Assembly (NCBI GenBank): GCA_003640385.1
Contig: RCAB01000064.1
Location: 142,722-206,721 of the forward strand
Origin: Setaria digitata
Lineage: Eukaryota; Nematoda; Chromadorea; Rhabditida; Setariidae
Direction: 5' to 3'
DNA: 64,000 bases
The notes under the pieces were generated by a model. It saw only the letters and a list, made by a program, of their open reading frames with translations. It was not told where the DNA came from and did not search any database. Position numbers and translations under genes: made by a program. Positions 10,579-24,757 of this stretch are shown piece by piece. Numbering within the stretch: the first letter of the stretch is position 1; the number at the start of each line of letters is the position of its first letter.

Positions 10579-13500
10579 ATGATGTTACCTTTGCTGCTAC
10601 TGGCACTGCCATTGATGGACCCACTCAGTGCCATTCCAGTGGACAACGGCGTTGAGGGCGAGCCTGAGATCGAGTGTGGCCCCACGTCCATCACTGTCAA
10701 CTTCAACACCAGGAATGCCTTCGAAGGTTCGTCTTCTGCTTCGGTGCTCACTAACTACCCTTTAACTATCCCAAGAATGAGCCAGAAAATACTCAAATCT
10801 AATCAACTAGTTTGAATTTGAATGAGTTGAAAAGAGCATTTATTTAAGGAACAAATCGCTTATAAGTCTCTTCTTTTGTAAGCAGCCCAGAGTTTCTGGG
10901 TTAAATTTAAATTAAAAAGTGAAATAAAAGAAAATAAAGGATGATCATATCCGTGATATTGTAGTCCTCATGTTTTTTTTTTTTCAATCGATTGAAAAAT
11001 TTTTAATTTACTCGACTGAAATCAGTGAATTTCTTCTGCAAAAATCAATTAGGAAATTTCGAAAGAAATTTTTGCAAAAAAAAAAAAGAAAGTTAACTAT
11101 GATGACAATATTTTTCCTGACTTTCTTTTTATTAAATAAAATTATCGTGAAAAAGGAAAGAATTTTTGAATCAAATAGTAAATAGTAAACTTCCTCCAAT
11201 TTCTTTAATTATCTCAGCGATGTTCTGAAACTGTGTAGCTAGGTAGACTGATGCATTGCTAATATAGTAGTTTCTTGTTTGATTCTGCTTTTAATCCGAA
11301 AGTGCTTCAGTGAACATCTTCAGTGTAGAGTAATTTCTTCAAATACGAACATTTGGTGATGCACAGAAACTGTGACTGAGTCACATAACAGAAACTCTTC
11401 TAATTTAATCTCGAGTGGACAGAGAAGAAGCTTATATTATCAGCCCTTCCTCTCTCTTCCTCTCTCTCTCTCTCTCTCCCTCCTTCCTTTCTTGGATACT
11501 GAGTTAGTTTAAAAATTTCTTGTTGGAAAAAAATAATTAAAAAGTTTTTTAATCGTTTTGTACATCAAAAGCATAATCCGATAACGGTTCAGGACATGTT
11601 TATGTGAAGGGTTTGTACGATCAGCAGGAGTGTCGATCTGATGAAGGTGGTCGTCAGGTGGCAGGAATCGAACTCTCGTTCGAAACGTGTAATGTTGCGC
11701 GGACTAGATCGTTGAATCCACGTGGTGTCTTCGTCACAGCTACCGTTGTTATCTCGTTTCATCCACTGTTCATTACTAAAGTTGATCGAGCATATCGAAT
11801 ACAGTGTTTTTATATGGAAGCTGATAAAACAGTGAGCACTCAAATTGAAGTATCGGAAATTACCACTGCTTTCCAGACTCAGGTGGTACCGATGCCTGTT
11901 TGCAGATATGAGGTTACTTATTATCCGTTATTAATTAGCATACTGATAAAGTGGTCAAATTAGAAGAAAAGAAGAGAGAAGTCGGCACCGGGTGGATTCA
12001 CTTTTCCTTTAATTAATCATCCAAAGTAAGCGAAGCCAATATTTTAAGCAGTGCTTTTTTTTGTTTGAAACATACTCTCTGTCTTCAGTTCTTTCTGTCC
12101 ACTTTTCAGATTTTTCTACTCTTCCAAATTCACATCAAAAGATTGTCTAGATGTACTTATTCAAGAATTCTTTCTTGAATGTAATTTCTGTTGCCTTTCA
12201 TCGGATAATTTCGTCAAAAATTTTAAGCTTCTTATTTCATATAATTTGTAATCTTTTCGACGGTGATTTATCGACGTTCAAATTTCAGCTTCTGGATGGC
12301 GGTCCGACTGGACAGCCGGTTCAATTTGCTACTGTTGGCCAGCCAATATATCACAAATGGACTTGTGATTCAGAAGCTGTGGACACCTTCTGTGCAGTGG
12401 TGCATTCATGCTTTGTTGACGATGGTAACGGTGACAAAGTACAGATCTTGAATGATGAAGGCTGTGCTTTGGACAAGTACCTACTGAACAACTTGGAATA
12501 TCCGACTGATCTGATGGCAGGACAAGAAGCTCACGTGTACAAATATGCTGATCGATCGCAGCTTTTCTATCAGTGCCAAATAACAATCACAATCAAAGAG
12601 CCGAATTCCGATTGCGAACGGCCGAAATGTTCAGAGCCAGTAGGATTCGGTGCAATCAGGCAAGATGGCAGGACTGCTCGTGCAACAGGAACTGCATTAG
12701 ATGTATCACCAACACAGTTAAGATTACTGAAGAAGAGAGCTGTTGGTTACGATACTACAATGGATGTCAGAACTGATATTAGTGCGTTGGATATCACCGA
12801 TCAGGTTCGAATCTTTTTTAAATCGCAAGGCTTTGTCTTTGACATCTCATAGACCCCAGAGTGTAATTGTCAGCTCTAAAAAGCGGCAGATATTTTTTGA
12901 AAATTATCCAAATTAGAGTCACTTACTACTATCAGTAAGTATATAATTTTACACCTTCCAATGGGCTTTAATAAGAAGTGAATGTATTCCTCTTCTTAAG
13001 CTTATTTTACTCTAGTAATTTAGTTGAGCTATATTAAAATTTTCTATTAAAATTTCGAGCTATATAAAATAATGAAAATAAACAATTTTCTATCTCAAAG
13101 CTTAAAAACGAAGTGAGGCCTTACATCGGACTTTTCAAAAGTTCAAATTTTACTTCGAAATACAAAGTTTCGTGATCTTGGTACTCTTGATAAGTGCAAA
13201 TATATTTACATTTTAATTTCAATATCATATTAAAACTAACCCACCATGTTTCTTTCTGACCACCTAAATATCATTATCCTTTAAGTTATTATGTCAAAAA
13301 GACTATTTACTTTGTAATCCATGAAGCAAAAAGCAAACTTGGATGATGAAAATGAATGGCTTACTGGATCTTGTTAAGTCTGTTTTTAATTTTGAGTTGT
13401 AATTTATGTAAGGTAATTTCAAATTTAGAATTACAGCGCGCAATGCTCAATGTAGTGAGCGAATTTTGTTTCTTGTTTTTTAAATTTCATTCTGGATAAA

Positions 13501-13705
13501 CTTCCAGGAAGCAGCATTACCGGAACATTTGCGGCATCGGGTACGATTACAGTACGGCTATCCTATAGTGATAACACCATCGGTCTACGGTAATGATACC
13601 ATGTGCATGTCACCATTAGCATTCTCCTTGCTAATTGTAATCACTCTGTTAATAACTGCTGTATTCATCATACACACCTTTTATTCACACAGACAAAAAT
13701 TATGA
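10579..13705 (+). CDS. cut-1: Cuticlin, ZP-domain cuticle protein (CUT-1 type)
   Basis: Cuticlins are ZP-domain proteins secreted by the hypodermis that polymerise into insoluble ribbons under the cuticle. Four exons: 10579..10726, 11593..11912, 12289..12804, 13508..13705, all phase-consistent, giving 393 residues. The first 19 or so residues are a signal peptide (MMLPLLLLALPL). The ZP domain starts at the Cys in EIECGPTSITVNF and includes CRYELLDGGPTGQP, HKWTCDSE, DTFCAVVHSCFVDDG and YADRSQLFYQCQI, all typical of CUT-1. A basic KKR site follows the domain and could be the convertase site that releases the mature ectodomain. The last exon encodes a membrane span (FSLLIVITLLITAVFII) and a short basic tail. 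Intron 1 carries a CT microsatellite. The CUT-1 subfamily call is strong; exact orthology among cuticlin paralogs is inferred. Confidence 0.92.
11448..11490. repeat. CT-rich microsatellite in cuticlin intron 1
   Basis: A (TC)n run with CTTCC interruptions lies inside the first intron, about 100 bp before exon 2. It is probably length-polymorphic. Confidence 0.8.
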
Positions 13706-16105
13706 ATATTTTTAACGAAATTTTACGAAATTGTTAGGATCAACAATTTTAGACATTATTATTATTTGAGTGATGAAATGAGTGTTATCATTTGCTCGTT
13801 GTATTAAATTTGATCGATGCTCACGCGATATCTTATGAATTTTTTATTTTTCTTTTTTAATAGTTTAAGTATTTTAAACAGAATTAATAATTTCTCTCAC
13901 TTTTCTGTACGATCTGATGACTGTGGCAATGCGTGCTTCATTTGTGCAATATGTTAAAAATGTCTCTCATTTTTCGTTCCTTCCTTTATTCTTTCTAAGA
14001 ATGAATAAATCGAGACTAGTGGCGCATTTTGAAAATGTCATTAATATTCTGATGCAAGATTTTGTAGACTATAGATGCATCCGGCAATCTATTATGGTTT
14101 AGATCCACTCAATTTTCAGTTTTTTTTTCTGTCTCTTTTAAGGTTTGGAATGAGTCTTTTTCGAGATTCAAACAAGAAAATTTTCGAGTTCTGATAAGAA
14201 AAAATTTGCTCAGCCAATTATGGTTACTCGATGTGTTACAGTTCAAAAATAATAAAAGATTAGTGGATTTGGAAGAAAATTTTGGTTGCATGTTCAGTGT
14301 ACAAGAAGTTAAGGAATGAGGAAAGATGACGGACGGACTGGAGGAATGGAAAAGAGAAATGAATTGAAGTCGTGCTGGTCACCTCTGATAAGTTGGACTT
14401 CTGATTAATTTTGACACAACAATAGACAGACCAAAATAGACTTTTTGTTAAGACTGGCTGCCGTTATCACTGTTCTCCTGTTAATCGCAGATTTGTCGAT
14501 TTCATTGTTTCAAAAAGAAATTTAAATCGGATCAGATCGATGTTTCTTTCATCCGTCCATCTCTGAACTCCTCTCTCATCTCACTCGTTTAATCATACTC
14601 TCTCACTGAAAGTATCACTGTCATCATTACAGAGAAAATATATGTCAGTGAAAATGCCATCTTAGAATTCTCGTTTTCAGTTGCTCACCTTCCAAATATA
14701 AACTAGTTTATAAAAGTGAAAACATGAAGTGGTGAAAGTTGACAGGACGACTACCTTCTGGTTGTCCCTGCTGATGACTGTTCAAATTGCAATCCAATTG
14801 CCATTGATGGATAGATTCCAGTATTAAAGTCACTTGATATTGAAGTAAAAATTCACACAATTTTCAATAATTTTGTGCAACTGATTGAGAAATGCAGCCA
14901 CCATGAAGACAATAAGTGAGGAGGAGAGAAGAAAGGGATGAGATGATCGATGAGATGGTTAGGTTAACAAAAAAGAGTTTGAATTTCAGCAACAAAATTG
15001 AACTTTCACCCTTTAATTGGCCAGCGAAAAGAATCACTAGTAGTAGTTACCTTCATCTTCGCAGGCAAACTTCACAACACCTTAAATTTGTTCATTAACT
15101 TTAGCTTTGGATTTCCTACCTGCAAAGATACAAAAACAACCTCTTCGCAGAGTTAAAAGTGAATAAAAAGATAAAAAATGCAATCTATTAGGTAGGCCCG
15201 TATTTAACAAAAATTATTGCTCCCCACGACAATTAATCATCTATCTGATTTGCTTTGCTTGATTTCAAACAATTATCACTAATGAAACCTTTATGCAAAT
15301 ACTTTTGATTTTAACGCTTTCACATACGTTTTCTTCAACACATAGCCGATGAAAAACGTTACAATCGTAAATGGTTCGCTGAAAATTCGCAGAATTTTTT
15401 ATGTTTTTTGTTAATAGCGAAATATATGTACAGGAATTACAAAAGATTTTCCAAGGCCAATTACATTATGTGCTAAGAATTTGCACTCACAAAAAGTTCA
15501 CTAATAAGCCTGAAGGAAAAAAATTTTTTCAAGTATTTTGAGCAAGCAGTACAATATTTTCCAGTAATTTTCGCAATTAGATTAGAGCCTTCTTTTTCTA
15601 CGTTCAAAATAATTGGCATGTATAATAGCTGAAAGTTCTTAAAAAATGTCTTTCTAGTGTGCGTGTTTTGCTGAAGATTTTACATATTCACATCACTTTG
15701 TAAATTTTAAAACAATGGGTCATTTTTAAAACGACGAACTTACACTTTTTAGTTCTTAAGTGGTCTGTCTAAGTCGTATTGATAGATTGATTGTTTTCAT
15801 AAACGAAATTTTGTCTGCTACAATCTTTTTTTTTTTGCATTTTACTCATCTTTTTTTTTTAAAGTGATTTTCACATGTAGAAATAATAACAAATAAAAGG
15901 AATTTCCAAAAAATTTGTAGCAATTTAATGATAACAAGAATGAAGTCATCTTCCTTCTGGGAATGAACGACAAAATATGCAGTATGTACAAGAGGGAAGA
16001 TAGTAACTCATTAGAGAAGGCAGAATTAAAGCCTAAATTTGGTTCTTTCACGAGATTTCCATAAAGCATTTGCGAATATGCAGACTGCACACAAACTTTT
16101 TTTTC
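13706..16105. other. Region between convergent genes
   Basis: The cuticlin (plus) and a minus-strand cluster converge here. No gene was established. The minus strand has a series of exon-like scraps with good splice signals near 15060-15120, 14760-14785 and 14695-14710, but they could not be joined into an open frame. Confidence 0.4.
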
Positions 16106-16700
16106 TTAAACTTTGGGCAGTGACTTTAATTTCTTCTGCATCAGCAACTTTTCCTTGGGAACTTTTCCTAATTGTGTCACATTGTCATCCAATGGATCCA
16201 TTTCTTCGAAAGGCACATTACTGTCAAATTTCATATATTCTGAAACACTAATAATTTAATCTTACAACTCTTCAAAATGCTTTTAAGAAGTATATTCCAT
16301 CAACAAAAATTATCAATAATATTGAATTTTCCTCTTAATTTCAGAAATCTCAAAAAAAAAAAATTTTTTTTTTTTTTTGATATAGCCAATGGTACATGCC
16401 GAAAAGTGTTAAATTTTTAGTATCAAAATTAACCTCAGCTTTGCTATTATAAAATAATAAACAGTTTCTTATATAAAAATGATTCTTTTCATTCCTGTCA
16501 CTGGTTATCCATGAAGGACAATAATTATCTTGACATTCTAAACTTATACTTTTAATCAACTTTAAATCCCGAAAGTTACTGAGTGCTACAAGTCTTGCTA
16601 TATTGCTAAGTCTTGTTATATTCAAATGACAAAATAGAAATGAATTCTTGGAAAAAAAAATTTTATTGAGTAAATTAAGGTTGTGTTTTAAAAGCTTCAT
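16106..16700 (-). CDS. Putative 110-residue protein, two exons
   Basis: Exon 16239..16106 follows a GTTTCAG acceptor and encodes a highly charged C-terminus ([18 protein letters not shown], then a Lys-rich end [12 protein letters not shown] and stop). Its codon usage and composition look coding. The proposed first exon 16700..16502 starts at an ATG directly after an AAG acceptor and ends at ACC A|GTGACA, and it joins in phase. The N-terminus is basic with hydrophobic residues and lacks acids ([16 protein letters not shown]), resembling a mitochondrial targeting peptide. I do not recognise the family. The second exon is more certain than the first. It lies 61 bp downstream of the small ORF at 16878, in the same orientation. 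Confidence 0.42.
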
Positions 16701-16761
16701 CTTCAGAATTTCAAAATTTCTTGGATTCTTTAATAAATATTAAAACTGTTATGGTACCCGT

Positions 16762-16878
16762 TTAGTTCTTAAACTCCTTCAACAGTTTCTTTTTTTTTGA
16801 ATAAGTGCTCTCATCAACAACTTTTATTAGAAAACCAAATGTTGAGAATGCTCCAAAACTCAACATAATTAGTGCCAT
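16762..16878 (-). CDS. Putative 38-residue single-span membrane micropeptide
   Basis: An intronless ORF of 38 codons: a hydrophobic helix from the start (MALIMLSFGAFSTFGFLIKV) followed by a Lys-rich tail (YSKKKKLLKEFKN). A possible trans-splice acceptor (CTTAAAG) lies 19 bp upstream of the ATG. It sits between the EF-hand gene (about 60 bp upstream) and the 110-residue gene, on the same strand. It cannot be spliced in phase onto the EF-hand gene. The composition is that of a small organelle-membrane subunit or regulator, but no family is recognised and chance cannot be excluded. Confidence 0.35.
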   Translation of the reverse strand: MALIMLSFGAFSTFGFLIKVVDESTYSKKKKLLKEFKN

Positions 16879-16936
16879 TTCAATAGGAGCAAAACTTTAA
16901 GTTCCTCAATTTCCATAAGCCCACCATGCAATTTTT

Positions 16937-18635
<1,699 letters not shown>

Positions 18636-18708
18636 TGCTTGGTTAAAAATAACGTTAATTAGAGGTCTTCACCAGGTGCGTTTTGTCTAAATGATATCAG
18701 AAGGTGCT

Positions 18709-18716
18709 TATTTATA
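18709..18716 (-). promoter_or_regulatory. TATA box of EF-hand gene
   Basis: Read on the minus strand this is TATAAATA, 74 bp upstream of the start codon of the EF-hand gene. A CAGCTG E-box lies next to it at 18721-18726. The spacing fits a conventional promoter rather than an operon-internal position. Confidence 0.5.
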
Positions 18717-21617
18717 GATTGCAGCTGCCCTTTTAATTCGTTCATCTTTCGCCTCCCTTTTACCGCACATTCAAGTTCTCTTGCTCATCTTCCCATTGCC
18801 TTTGTCATCGTTATGACGACACCATGAGGGGCGGAGAAATTTAATGGAAATTTCGGGAAAAATGAGACTTCGAATAGAACAACGTTTCACTCAGTTGACC
18901 TTTGTTAGCTGCTAGGTTAGCTACCGTTCAGGCTGCAAAATGTTGGCAATTTTTCAATTTCATAATTATTTAGTTTAAAAATCTGATTGACCGGACATCT
19001 TGGAACATTTTCCTTTCTGGGAGCAGAATGACCGCTGCCATCGAGAAGTCCTGTCAGTGATCATAACTCTCGAACGGAGCTCATAATTGTGGAGAAAAAA
19101 AAACAGAACAATTGTTCATTTAATATTCAAGTCCCATTAAGCTTATTTGCAGTAGTGATCAATTTATTCCTCACTTCATACTATTCAAAATTTTATTTCT
19201 AAGCTACGTTTAAATCAACTTTTTAATAGCTTTGAGATCAAAGTTTAACGATAATTTTAGACAGAAGAAAAATCCTTGGCAATGTTTTTGCAAATTCATC
19301 CATACGTCCCTTTGAACAATAAAACTATTTCAAATTACTTTTTTGGTCATTCTTCCTTGCCGACTACACAATTCTAGACAAATATGCTGTCAGTGCTTTT
19401 CAGGTCATCTTAATTATCATGGTTCGTAAGTCAACTGTAGAGAAATTGCTATCAATTCAGTTTTTTACAAAGTTTGACCCTTCTTTAAAGAAGAATTGTT
19501 AAAGTGTGATAAATCATTATATGCCTAGTCCCTGATTATTGAAAATTAAAATTGATATCACAGATAGATAATATGACTGTAGTAAACTTAAATTTTAAAA
19601 ACAAACAAATGGAATGATCGTTTCGTTAGGTGATTTTGTTACTTTTTTTTACAAATTTTCGATTTTTTTTTCCATTTAATATATCTAACAGTTTTAACTG
19701 CAGATACTCTATTTTATAAAATTTTCCATTTTTTTTTTTACATTTTAAGATACATTTAATTCTTTAATTAAAACTGTTAATGACCGAAAATTTTATTCGT
19801 AACTGAATATTAGCTAGTGAATTCAATCCTTCTACTTCGAAATAAATTTCACCAACAGCAATTCTTAACCGATTTACAGTCTCAATGCAATTTAAGTGCC
19901 TAACCTAGCCAAATATTATTTGAAATCATTAGGTAATTGTTTTTATCAAACCAAAATAAACAAAAAAAAAAAAAAAAAAAACAACCACAAACAATGAAAT
20001 TGTTAAAATAGATGCCTTTTCGATTAAAAAATGTTTATAAAATTTCATGGAATTTTTAAGCTTTTTCTGCTATCGTTGCTAATAAAATTCTTTTATAGAA
20101 AAATCATTTTTTTTTTTTTTTAATTAAAATGTGCCACTTTTTAAGATGCAGTTGATTTACAAACGAGTGAAAATAGGAAAAAAGTGGAGCTGTTGCTTCT
20201 TATCCCAACTAAACTTTTGCAATAAATGACTGAATTTGTCTCTTGCCTGAGTACTGCACATATTTGCCTAATTAAAATCTTCCAATCTGAATGAAACTCA
20301 ATGATTTTTCATGCATTGACTGAGAAAATGCATTACCTGTCAGAAAGGTAATATATACTTTAAACAAGACATTATGTCGAGCTCCAGTGATTCTTTTTTT
20401 TAATCAAGAAACTGGCCTACATGCAGTCTTCATGCTGTGAAAGAATGTGCCGACGTTCTTTATCACTTTGCTGTAATCAAAGAAGAAATCATACCTGCAT
20501 GAATAAATTGCAGAATTTGATAAAAAGTGATGATATGTAATTTGGAAGAACGATAATTCATACTTGAAGCTAATCAACGTGTATGCAATAGAAACGTTGC
20601 AAGTTCTGTATCAGAAAAAGTATTAAATGGAACTTTGTTAAGGGACATCGAACAAACTACCGATCAGTGTTCATCATTCATTTTTAGTGATTGCTCTCGC
20701 AGACTCGTTTACCATTTAAAGTTTTTCATTTCGTCTAACTTCGATATTTGTTGTAAACAAAGTGATTTGTTAGAGCTACGTCATTCAACGCATTTTTAGG
20801 TGAATGCATATGCTGCTATCATTCAGTATCGCGAAGCACTACAAAAATGATGGACGCTTTGGGCATGTGAAAAATTTGACTTTTTCTTTTCTCATTAGGT
20901 GAAGGAACAATAAAGTTAACTGAATTATCGTTTTCTCAATGTCAACGCATTTATCTGCCAACTTATTAATTACCTGTTGGCTTTAATCATTTGATTGCTC
21001 ATTTACTTCTCTTATAGAGTTTTTTAATGATATCAGAACAACATTATATGAGTATAAAATCAAATATTTTGAATTGTTGAGAATAAAATGGTACCTGAAG
21101 ATTCTTGTCTTGAATTGCAAGAGATCATCGTTGTGTCGCATTCTCAAAAAAATTTTGTAAAAATGTAAAAATTTGAAGAAAAATTAAATTTGCCTAACTA
21201 ATAAGTAAATGTCGGTATAAACTTAGTAAGACAAACATTCTGAATGATAAGGTAGGCTAAGACTGTTATAAATCAACCCATGAAGTTATGAATATTCTCA
21301 TTGAAAACAAATTTTCTGCATACTTAGTCTCTAAGTCAGGTAAATACAACTATGCTTTACATCGATCTGGGCATTTACTACTTTATGGTAATAGCTTTCG
21401 AATGAAAATTTATTTCTACATCTCTAATTTGTCTTTCTGTAAAATATAAAATTTTTAAATATTCGATATTTTAAAACAGCGCATTGTTAAATTCGTAATG
21501 GAGATCATTGAAGTTTCTTTTTTTTCACGTTCGATACTTTTCAAGGGAATCACTTTTTATGGTCACTTTGACATAAACTTTGAAGTTGAACGGATCTCAT
21601 ATCGTTCTTACTTAGTC

Positions 21618-21708
21618 CAAATATAAGCGTGTTGAAATAATTAATATTACTCTTATCTTAGTAAAATTGGACTTGACCGAATTTTAAAACGAAAGGACCA
21701 AAACAAAG
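21618..21708. repeat. Diverged direct repeat, copy A
   Basis: About 90 bp resembling 22854-22947. Shared blocks include AAATAT, TTGAAAT-ATTAAT, TTACTCTT-TCT, ATTGGACT-GA-C, TTTTAAAA and AAGGACCAAAA. The copies are in the same orientation, 1.24 kb apart, and differ by substitutions and small indels. Confidence 0.55.
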
Positions 21709-22853
21709 GCAACAATTTCTGGGCGACAATTTTTTTTTTTTTTTATTCTCGAAATTTGCACGATTGAAGAAAAATTTCAAATAAATTTCATTCTCAAAAG
21801 AAAAAAGTTTTCGTTTATGCTCATACTCACCTGTCATATTTGCCAATAATTAACCGATCACTAAATTGAATATTTCATGTCTTATTCTGTTACACATTTT
21901 TCTGTTAATTTATTAAAATTACCGATTATTATGCACCGTTCACGATGAATATTAAGTGTCGGTTGACGACAGTTTAGATTGTAAATGACTAATGCTGTTT
22001 ACATCACATGTGTGAGTAGTCAACTTTAATTAATTAATGTATTACAACGAAGATGTATTACAACAATTAACAAGATGGGACATTTTTATATTTTGTTGAA
22101 TGAATAAAATTCAATTCACGTGCTATTACAGCAAAGGTCATATGTCATTTTAAATAAAAGTAATCTCTAAACAATTAGATATTCCTAATTAAAGCTTCAT
22201 CCAGAACTGTGCGGAATTTGGAATTTATTTTAGTGCACATTTAATTTCGGCATTATTTTGACAAAACTGAGCACAGTTCTTTTCTTATAGATGCACAGAC
22301 AGATGTCAAAATTAAAAATCCAAAAAAAAGAAAGAAAAAAGTACAAAAAAATTTTGTTTAAAGTTCATCTTCGAAATGCAAGTAAACTGCATTGGAACGG
22401 CAATGTGTTGCTACCTGTCTTCTGGTCATTAATTTACAAATTTCATTCCTACGAGTATATTACATAACAAAAACGCATTGTATCGAACTTTTCATTAGTA
22501 CACTTTTTGCAAAGAAAGGCACTTCATTAGAATTTTTATTTCCTCATTACTTATGAAAAAAGTTAATTGGAAAGCAGTCTGCAGCATGAGTCATCATGCG
22601 AAAGTTTTATAGCATTATTTATAAGTAAAAATTGTTTATAATTTGGCATTATTACCTATGAATCCGATAATGGTAATGAAAGTTTAATAAAAACTGTAAG
22701 CACTTTTTTGAAAGTTTAAGATTTTTAAAGGTAATAATGTGTAACGTTTTTAAAATGAAATTAATCACTATAGCACGAAGGTGTTGAATATTGTTCATGT
22801 TATTCTTCATGCTTTAATTGAAGTTTTTTTGTTTCAGAATAAAGCTTTGTTAA

Positions 22854-22947
22854 AATATGCGCACGATGAAATGATTAATCTTACTCTTGTCTCAATAATA
22901 TTGGACTGAACTGAGTTTTAAAATGGTAGTAAGGACCAAAAAAAGGT
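22854..22947. repeat. Diverged direct repeat, copy B
   Basis: Partner of the element at 21618-21708, in the same orientation. No terminal inverted repeats or target duplications were recognised, so the element type is open. Confidence 0.55.
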
Positions 22948-24132
22948 TTAGACAATTAAAGGAATGACCAATGATGTTGACCTTCCATGCCAACTGGTCA
23001 GTTCATTTTTGAAAGATTTTTGATGTGTTAATAGATATTTGCATTATTTTTCGCAAGTATGGTATCACAATCTTTACAATTTCAGTCTCGAAAGAGGCGA
23101 TGTTACCGTTCTAAGCGAAAAAGGAGAATAGAGCGCACAAATTAAGATGGAATGAGATTTATAATTGTGAAAACTTATGGTCAACAATACGCCAGCGAAA
23201 AAATTTTTAAATGAAAGTATGAGGACTTTTTTAAAACGAGTTTTACCTTCCACAAAAATAATGAATGTTGTTTTACCTCTCACCAATTTTTTGGTGCAAA
23301 AAATCCTTTGTTCTTTAAAAAAATAAGCGAAGTGAACTTTCTTTCTCTCTTCTTACAAACGATGTCCTATTTTTAATCTTTCTTGAAATGTTTCTTTTTC
23401 TCTGAAATTTCTGAAATAGTAGTGTAATAAAAAGTATCATTAGGAGTCTTTTGGTTTTAGTTTCTTTCAACCCACCACTAATAATCACACAATGTCTTCT
23501 TCTAAACAAGCTAAAACTTTGAACTGCAGTGGAGGTTGACTTCGTCCTAATCATTTCCAAGTTTTGAACAGGCAGCTTTCCATTTTATTAAACAAGCCTC
23601 AAAAAGGTGATGAAATTGATTTAAAATCAAACATCTCAAAGATTCGAAGAGATTTTGTTCCACTTTCTCGGTATTCGTGGAAATCTAAAACAATCATTTG
23701 CAAATTTGCATTATAATTTGCATGCCGATTTCCTATGATGATACTTCAAAGCTAGTAAAATTGAAAAACAGTTTCACTGACCACATCCAGTTCTCAGTTT
23801 TCTTGTAAATTCCGTATTCACTTCTAAACTTTTCAGTGGTATCGAGAACGAACAATTTTCTCGTGTAACAATATTAAATGAATTATGGGGAAGAGTTTGA
23901 AGAGAAAATTCCTTTCAAATTTTTTTCGTGACATTCCAGGAACTATTGTCATCGAAACGGTCCTTTAATCTTTCCTCGTTCTCTAAAAGAATGCAACGAA
24001 TGTTGCTGCGCACGGTAAAGGAATGCGGCTCTGTTCACCATTTTCATTAATTATCTGCTGAACTCGTAATTGCTACTGTTGTACACAGTAAGTGCATATA
24101 TTCATACAACTTTAAGAGCAACCAAAAAGCAC

Positions 24133-24585
24133 TTAGTAATGATTTATGCACATAAGGACAGCAGAAAGTGCCAGAATAAAAGAGAATAATTGTTCAGCGG
24201 TTTTTTGCAACCAGCCATTCATGACAAAATGCTGATGAAGTCCGTTTTTCCAATCAACTTCTGAAAGCAATAAATTAGCCATTATTGAAAATAAGGTGTG
24301 GCACTTACAGAGCACCTCACCTTCCCCAAGTACAAAATCGGCAGTCTTGTTCCTTGTGAAATTTATATACAAAATATTGATAAGCTAATGTTAGTATCAA
24401 CGTGTTGGGAATTAACCTTACTGAAATAGTAACAATTCAGGGACTCAGTAAGCAAACAACAAGAAATTTTCACCACAGCTGAACTCTTAAGTTAAGCTAA
24501 AGGTAAGGTAAGTTAAGGTAAGTTAAGCTAATTCACCTCACATTAGCAAAAGCAGCACAAACACCTGATCTATCAGTGCTGGCAT
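24133..24585 (-). CDS. Putative 67-residue two-span membrane protein, three exons
   Basis: Exons 24585..24542, 24352..24321 and 24260..24133 join in phase throughout (AT|G, then G|AA) with donors GTGAGG twice and acceptors CACAAG and CTTTCAG. The ATG lies 2 nt after a TTTCACAG acceptor, the pattern of a trans-spliced start. It begins 172 bp after the ABITRAM stop on the same strand, which suggests a downstream operon member. The product has a short hydrophobic N-terminus (QVFVLLLLM), a charged middle (GEEVDWKNGLHQH) and a C-terminal membrane span (LFSFILALSAVLMCI) ending in NHY. The family is not recognised. A resemblance of QKTAEQLFSFILALSAV to signal peptidase subunit 1 was considered but does not continue. 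Confidence 0.5.
24490..24530. repeat. Short tandem GTTAAG/GTAAG array
   Basis: About five imperfect units of AGGTAAGTTA type lie in the first intron of the 67-residue gene, directly after its donor. On the minus strand the repeat reads as alternating CTTAC units. Confidence 0.7.
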
Positions 24586-24757
24586 TTCTGTGAAACGGGC
24601 TTGCTTACTTAGGTCAAAGTTTTGAGAAACGCACATACAACGGCAAAGTAATTGAAATAAAAGAAGTGAATCAATGGTATTGAAAATTAACATTCCGCTA
24701 ATAATACAAATTTACAAAATGGCCATTTAAAATAGAAGGTGATCAAGAGCTCACTTT

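Larger units (their letters stand above)
18727..24132. other. Gene-poor AT-rich stretch, about 5.4 kb
   Basis: No gene model could be supported. It contains poly-A and poly-T tracts (A18 near 19963, T-runs near 19725 and 20107), a diverged direct repeat (about 21618 and 22854), and a tiny minus-strand exon-like start near 21830 (ATGACAG before GTGAGT) with no partner found. A 30-codon minus-strand ORF at 23949..24041 lies just downstream of the 67-residue gene. Confidence 0.5.

Noticed and set aside
12801..12815. tRNA T-arm-like GGTTCGAATC
   Set aside because: It is the 5' end of cuticlin intron 3. No anticodon or acceptor stem can be formed around it.
24133..24260. Signal peptidase complex subunit 1 (SPCS1)
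   Set aside because: One helix resembles SPCS1 (QKTAEQLF), but the second span and the PPW motif that should follow are absent and a stop comes directly after the helix.
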